Positions 60,388 to 64,000 of a stretch of DNA of 64,000 nucleotides are shown here, piece after piece. Source of the DNA: Alphaproteobacteria bacterium (lineage in GTDB: Bacteria > Pseudomonadota > Alphaproteobacteria > CAAGCB01 > CAG-977); the NCBI GenBank assembly GCA_900768185.1, contig CAAGCB010000028.1, positions 38,139-102,138 of the forward strand, read 5' to 3'. The notes beneath the pieces are model-generated. The model saw nothing but the letters and a program-made list of their open reading frames with translations. It was not told the origin of the DNA and ran no database searches. Position numbers and translations under genes: made by a program. Every line of letters starts with the position of its first letter. Positions within the stretch are counted from its first letter, which is position 1.

Positions 60388-62058
60388 ATGGCTGAAAAAA
60401 GAACAGAGTTCGAATCGCTCGGCGGAAATAACCTGGACGGTATCGGCGGGAACGCCAAAAAGATTACGTACACCGCCGACGACGGATCCAAAAAGTCGAT
60501 TCAGATCGACTGCGGCATGAAGTTTTCCGAAAAAGCCTTGACGGGCGTCGACAACTATATCGCGCCGCTGGAATGCGACGATTTGTTGGTGACGCACGCG
60601 CACGCCGACCATATCGCGGGAATTATCCACCATATCCAGATGAATCCCGAAAAACCGTTGAACATTTATGCCGACAAGTTCACGCATCAGTTCATGTTCG
60701 CCGAAATGACCAAGCAGGGCTTGCCTTTGGACAACATGCCGAAATTCCATGATGTCAAAGACGGCGAAAAGTTCATGGTCAACGGATTCGAAATCGAACC
60801 CGTCCCCGTAACGCACTCCGCCCCTGGCGCGATCGCGTTCGTCGTCGAATCCCCCGACGGAACCCGTATGATGGACATGGGCGATTTCAAAACCACCAAA
60901 GCCGAATTGGGCAAAGGTTGGGAAGACAAACGCATCGCCGAAGTCTTTGCCAAGGGAATCGACGTCTGTTTCTGCGACTCCACGTCCACCACGTCCAAGG
61001 AAGTAACCCCCTCCTATGACGCCGTGACCAAGGGCTTTAAAAAGATCCTGCGCGACAACCCCGACGCCCAGATGATGGTCGGCACGATCGCCCGTTCCGC
61101 CCAGCAGATGATGGCTGACGTGATCGCGGTCGCCGAATACGCCAAGGAAACGGGTACCAAACCCCGCACGTTCATTTTGGACGGCGCTTCGCTGGTGCAG
61201 GTCAATAACTGTCTGAACAAATCGGACATGAGCATGACCAAGGCGTGCTATGAACGCACGGGCGTCCGCGTTAACATCATTGACGCGAAATCCCCCGAAG
61301 CCCGCAATGTTCCGCCGCGCGAACGCATCTATATGGTGACGGGAACGCAGGGCGAGGAAATGGCATCGATGGCGCGCGTCGCCCGCGGTGAAAACAGAAA
61401 TATCCGTCCGTCCAGATCCTGCCCGAATCTGTGCGTCAACCAGCAGGCGGTCATTCCGTCGGGCGACAATCAGGCGATTGTTGACGAAATGATGGGCGCG
61501 TTGCGCGCTCAGGGGTGGAAAACGATGATCCCCGAACGCGGCGCTCCGTTCGTCGAAGGCGAAACCTACTACGTTTCGGGACACGGTCGCGCCGGCGATA
61601 TGGAAAAAGTCGCCGATTTGGCTGCCGCCAACCAGCCCAAGGATCGTCCCTGCACGTTCATCGGCATTCACGGCGATGAAAGACAGACGCAGGCGACCGA
61701 AGAAATCTTCAAAGGCAAGGGGCAGAAGGTCGACCACATCACAAACGCGCAGAAGGTTGTCGTTTCCAAAGGATCCGTTCAGGTTTCTTCGACAATCGGC
61801 AAAGCGTCCCGTATCGCGGTTATCGATCAGAACGATGATTTTATGAATCCCGATTTCAAATATATCAAGCAGGCATACAATCCTGTCGCGAAGAAATGGG
61901 AAGACGTCAAGGAAATCGAATACAAAAAATTGCTGGTTTCCAAGAAAGATCGCGCCGATTCCAGAGGTGGCAAAGGCGGTCGCCGCGGCGGCAGAAAAGG
62001 ACATCGTCGCGAGATGTCGCCGCAGATGATGCAGAAAATGGCGCAGAAAACGCGCTGA
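60388..62058 (+). CDS. RNase J-like metallo-beta-lactamase/beta-CASP ribonuclease
   Basis: The 556-residue protein has the metallo-beta-lactamase core motif HAHADHIAG (near residue 71), where ribonuclease J usually has HGHEDH. Further motifs are VPVTHSAPGAIA, GDFKTT, CDSTSTTSK, the beta-CASP region with GTQGE, and a late SGHGRAG. A basic Lys/Arg/Gly-rich tail follows. RNase J processes and degrades RNA by endo- and 5' exonuclease activity. The departures from usual RNase J motifs make this a divergent member. A GAAAGGTG site precedes the ATG. Confidence 0.82.
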   Translation: MAEKRTEFESLGGNNLDGIGGNAKKITYTADDGSKKSIQIDCGMKFSEKALTGVDNYIAPLECDDLLVTHAHADHIAGIIHHIQMNPEKPLNIYADKFTHQFMFAEMTKQGLPLDNMPKFHDVKDGEKFMVNGFEIEPVPVTHSAPGAIAFVVESPDGTRMMDMGDFKTTKAELGKGWEDKRIAEVFAKGIDVCFCDSTSTTSKEVTPSYDAVTKGFKKILRDNPDAQMMVGTIARSAQQMMADVIAVAEYAKETGTKPRTFILDGASLVQVNNCLNKSDMSMTKACYERTGVRVNIIDAKSPEARNVPPRERIYMVTGTQGEEMASMARVARGENRNIRPSRSCPNLCVNQQAVIPSGDNQAIVDEMMGALRAQGWKTMIPERGAPFVEGETYYVSGHGRAGDMEKVADLAAANQPKDRPCTFIGIHGDERQTQATEEIFKGKGQKVDHITNAQKVVVSKGSVQVSSTIGKASRIAVIDQNDDFMNPDFKYIKQAYNPVAKKWEDVKEIEYKKLLVSKKDRADSRGGKGGRRGGRKGHRREMSPQMMQKMAQKTR

Positions 62059-62072
62059 ACCGCAAGGTTTTG

Positions 62073-62099
62073 AAAAGAGCGTCGCAAGACGCTCTTTTC
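62073..62099 (+). terminator. Rho-independent terminator after the RNase J-like gene
   Basis: The arms AAAAGAGCGTC and GACGCTCTTTT are perfect and enclose a GCAA tetraloop. The sequence is symmetric and could stop transcription in both directions. Confidence 0.88.
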
Positions 62100-62146
62100 T
62101 TTTCACCGTTTTTTTGTTTTAATAAAAGATGTCGCGGGAGGTCGAA

Positions 62147-62782
62147 ATGGAATTGACGGATAAAGACATTCAAATGATTTCCAAATTCGGTACGCCCGTT
62201 GTCAGCGAAACAAAACGCTACATCGTCGAATTAAAGGGGCTGACCGAACCGCTTGAATTTGAAAACCCCAAAGACGCGGGGACGAAATACGGCAAACAGC
62301 GGTTGAAAGGCGATGGCAACGATATTCTGTTGCTGAACGGATTGACGCCGAATCAGGTCAAAATCATGAATCGCTATCTGGCGACGTTCGAATCCGAAAA
62401 CAATACGCCCGCCGAACAAATGAAAACGCGCGACGTCAAACGCATGCTGGATTTTTTGAAACGATCCGGCTTTGACGACAGGTATTGTTCGGATCAGGAT
62501 TACAAACGCCGCGCGTTCGTGCCGCCCGGTCGCATGTACCGTCGCCGCGCCCGACCGTGCCGCGCGGTCGTTGTGCCGGTGGGGACGACGTTCGGCGACG
62601 GTGTGAAAACGCAACGCGCGAATGTCGAAGGCGCGTTGTTCATCGTCGATTCGAACGGAACGGGGCGCATCACCAACGTGCCGGAAGACTATCAAACGGT
62701 TAAAAAAGGGGCAAAGGTCGCGTCCTATGCCGCCGTTGTCGCGGCGTCGCGCTCTCTGCTGAAACGCGGCGTTGAAAAATAA
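62147..62782 (+). CDS. Hypothetical protein
   Basis: The 211-residue soluble protein has no signal peptide. The N-terminal half is acidic and helical (IVELKGLTEPLEFENP). The C-terminal half is basic with an RMYRRRARPCRAVVVPVG stretch and ends in a short helix. I chose the ATG at 62147 with GGGAGG upstream rather than the start 18 bp earlier. It follows a terminator and lies 13 bp before a small membrane protein, so these two form a unit. No family is recognised. Confidence 0.55.
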   Translation: MELTDKDIQMISKFGTPVVSETKRYIVELKGLTEPLEFENPKDAGTKYGKQRLKGDGNDILLLNGLTPNQVKIMNRYLATFESENNTPAEQMKTRDVKRMLDFLKRSGFDDRYCSDQDYKRRAFVPPGRMYRRRARPCRAVVVPVGTTFGDGVKTQRANVEGALFIVDSNGTGRITNVPEDYQTVKKGAKVASYAAVVAASRSLLKRGVEK

Positions 62783-62795
62783 AGGGAAAAACACA

Positions 62796-63083
62796 ATGCA
62801 AATCGGAAAATTCGTTTTAAATTTTATTGCGATTTTCGCGCTGTTGTTTTTTATCGTGTGGGCGGGAACGGCGTTTGACAACGAAATGACGTTTTCATGG
62901 TATTCCTACACGATTGTGGGGGTGCTCAGCTTTTTTTACGCGTGGACGAAAAGCGTCAATTTAAATCAAATCGCGACGCCCGCCGAACAGCCGCATCATC
63001 ATGTCGTGCATCATCACCCGCCGGTCGAACAGGGCGGACACCCGCGTCACGTCGTTCATCACCATACGGGACAGCCGCAATAA
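62796..63083 (+). CDS. Small two-helix membrane protein with His-rich tail
   Basis: The 95-residue protein has two hydrophobic helices (about residues 6-26 and 36-52). A soluble tail of about 35 residues carries a dozen histidines in clusters (HHHVVHHHPP, RHVVHHH). The tail could bind transition metals such as zinc, nickel or copper. An AAAGGGA site lies upstream of the ATG at 62796. It converges with the SGNH-like gene with 1 bp between stops. There is no family match. Confidence 0.6.
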   Translation: MQIGKFVLNFIAIFALLFFIVWAGTAFDNEMTFSWYSYTIVGVLSFFYAWTKSVNLNQIATPAEQPHHHVVHHHPPVEQGGHPRHVVHHHTGQPQ

Positions 63084-63084
63084 A

Positions 63085-63948
63085 TCAACCGTTCCGCGCC
63101 GATCGGATCTTTGCGGTCAGCTTTTCCGCGCCGCCGCGGTTCAAGTGGTCGCAGTCGGTAAAATCGGCGTCTGTGAAATCGGTGTCGCGCCAGCAATTCA
63201 GATACCGGACTTTGCCGTCATATTTTTTCAGCAGGTTTTCCAGTTTTTCAAACGGTTTAGCCTCTGCCGGAACGAATGACAGGTAATCCGCGCGGACGGG
63301 CGCGACGACAATCGTCAGATCCAGCCCCTCTGTCAACGCCGATCGAATGATTCGTTCGACAAACATGGTTTGACTGCTGTTGCGGAACGCGCCTTTCAAA
63401 TGTTTTTCGACGCGCGTTTTGACGTTGTTTTCCGGCGTGTTGAAAGCCGGCGCGGGAAAGGGATACGGATCGTCGAAATCGGGCGTTTTGACTTCGTAGG
63501 GCGCGAATTTCGGACACAGGTCGATCTGTTTGTCCGCGTAAAACACGGGATTTTTCGGCGGAATGCCGAAATATTGCATGTATTTGGCGGATTCTTCCAA
63601 AAACATGGAACGTTCTTCTTCGTTTCCGTCGGAAAAATCGGAATAAAACAGGACGACCCGCTTTAAATTCGGAAACATCAGCAGACTTTTCATATACAGC
63701 TGATAGGAATAATACAGGTCTTGGGAGGCGATGCCGAAATTAACGTCCCGCGGCGTTTCGTAAAAACCGCATTCGGCGTGCGACGACCCGACGACCAGCG
63801 TTTCGATTTGCGGCGCCAGTATCGCGGCCTTTTTGGCTTTGAAATAGAAATGCTTGTCAAAACCGCCGTGCAGCCGTTTCCGGATTCGGCGGGACGGAAC
63901 AAAGCAACACAACAGCTTTAACAGTTTTTTATGCAACTTGTAATTCAT
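63085..63948 (-). CDS. SGNH-hydrolase-like protein, intact paralogue
   Basis: The 287-residue protein has an SGNH block I-like VVGSSHAEC (Ser near residue 53) and a block V-like DCDHLNRGGA near the C-terminus (Asp and His of the triad). The N-terminus (LLCCFVPSRRIRKRLHG) matches the style of the broken copy at 25438. No signal peptide is evident, so a role in cytoplasmic glycan modification is possible, for example acetyl-group handling on surface polysaccharide. The start lies 35 bp downstream (on the minus strand) of a run of at least 17 Gs at the window edge. Confidence 0.7.
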   Translation of the reverse strand: MNYKLHKKLLKLLCCFVPSRRIRKRLHGGFDKHFYFKAKKAAILAPQIETLVVGSSHAECGFYETPRDVNFGIASQDLYYSYQLYMKSLLMFPNLKRVVLFYSDFSDGNEEERSMFLEESAKYMQYFGIPPKNPVFYADKQIDLCPKFAPYEVKTPDFDDPYPFPAPAFNTPENNVKTRVEKHLKGAFRNSSQTMFVERIIRSALTEGLDLTIVVAPVRADYLSFVPAEAKPFEKLENLLKKYDGKVRYLNCWRDTDFTDADFTDCDHLNRGGAEKLTAKIRSARNG

Positions 63949-63983
63949 AACGCCTCGATTTTAATGATTTTTTCCAGTCTACC

Positions 63984-64000
63984 CCCCCCCCCCCCCCCCC
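63984..64000. repeat. 17-C (minus-strand G) homopolymer at the window edge
   Basis: Seventeen Cs run to the last base of the window, so the true length is unknown. It lies upstream of the SGNH-like gene on its transcribed strand. It may be a length-variable promoter tract or a contig-end artefact. Confidence 0.85.

Overview
The window looks like chromosomal DNA of an alphaproteobacterium, most likely a host-associated, uncultured lineage. Ribosomal protein L28 has the alphaproteobacterial N-terminus, and the order xerD-lptF-lptD-surA-ksgA with a divergent aroK-aroB is typical of that class. Genes are tightly packed, often with ATGA or GTGA stop/start overlaps, and no gap exceeds about 280 bp. 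I cannot name a species; the placement is inference from gene content.

Layout. 0-9.3 kb: a BatB/BatC fusion cut by the window start, BatD, an orphan double-sensor membrane protein, a periplasmic binding protein, small hydrolases and a DEAD-box helicase. 9.4-21 kb: a type IV secretion core-complex operon in virB7-8-9-10-11 order, with an extra VirB8 paralogue, a VirB9-like protein ending in a SPOR domain, and a 2461-residue VirB10-like protein with about 1800 residues of 17-residue repeats. This is architecturally reminiscent of Helicobacter CagY. 21-26.9 kb: tandem DHH phosphoesterases, a small lipoprotein, two paralogous HNH-type nuclease-like proteins, an SGNH-like gene broken at an 11-G tract, and a DNA methyltransferase remnant. 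26.9-39.3 kb: housekeeping (folD, ksgA, surA, lptD, lptF, xerD, aroK, aroB, a J-domain protein). 39.4-42.2 kb: a surface lipoprotein with its Slam-type translocator. 42.2-51.2 kb: tRNA-Arg(CCT), an esterase/ATP-grasp pair, galU, an MFS transporter, an RDD protein, a large HELGH zinc-protease-like protein, rpmB, tRNA-Arg(CCG) and tRNA-Gln(TTG).

51.4-59.9 kb: a second unusual cluster. It holds a double-HTH regulator, a 1440-residue repeat-rich soluble protein, a soluble partner, a secretin-like lipoprotein and a proline-rich single-pass membrane protein. Together these look like an envelope-spanning assembly that I cannot match to a named system. 60-64 kb: an IscX-like protein, an RNase J-like protein, two small unknown genes, and a second SGNH-like gene whose upstream region runs into a 17-C tract at the window edge.

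Themes. The VirB10 operon and the 52-60 kb cluster both encode giant proteins with acidic DENGN-type repeats and both have envelope parts, so they may be one machine or two related ones. The HNH pair and the HELGH protein are reasonable effector candidates. Long G tracts in the SGNH-like and Slam-substrate genes suggest phase-variable surface chemistry. All functional links are inference from sequence and context.
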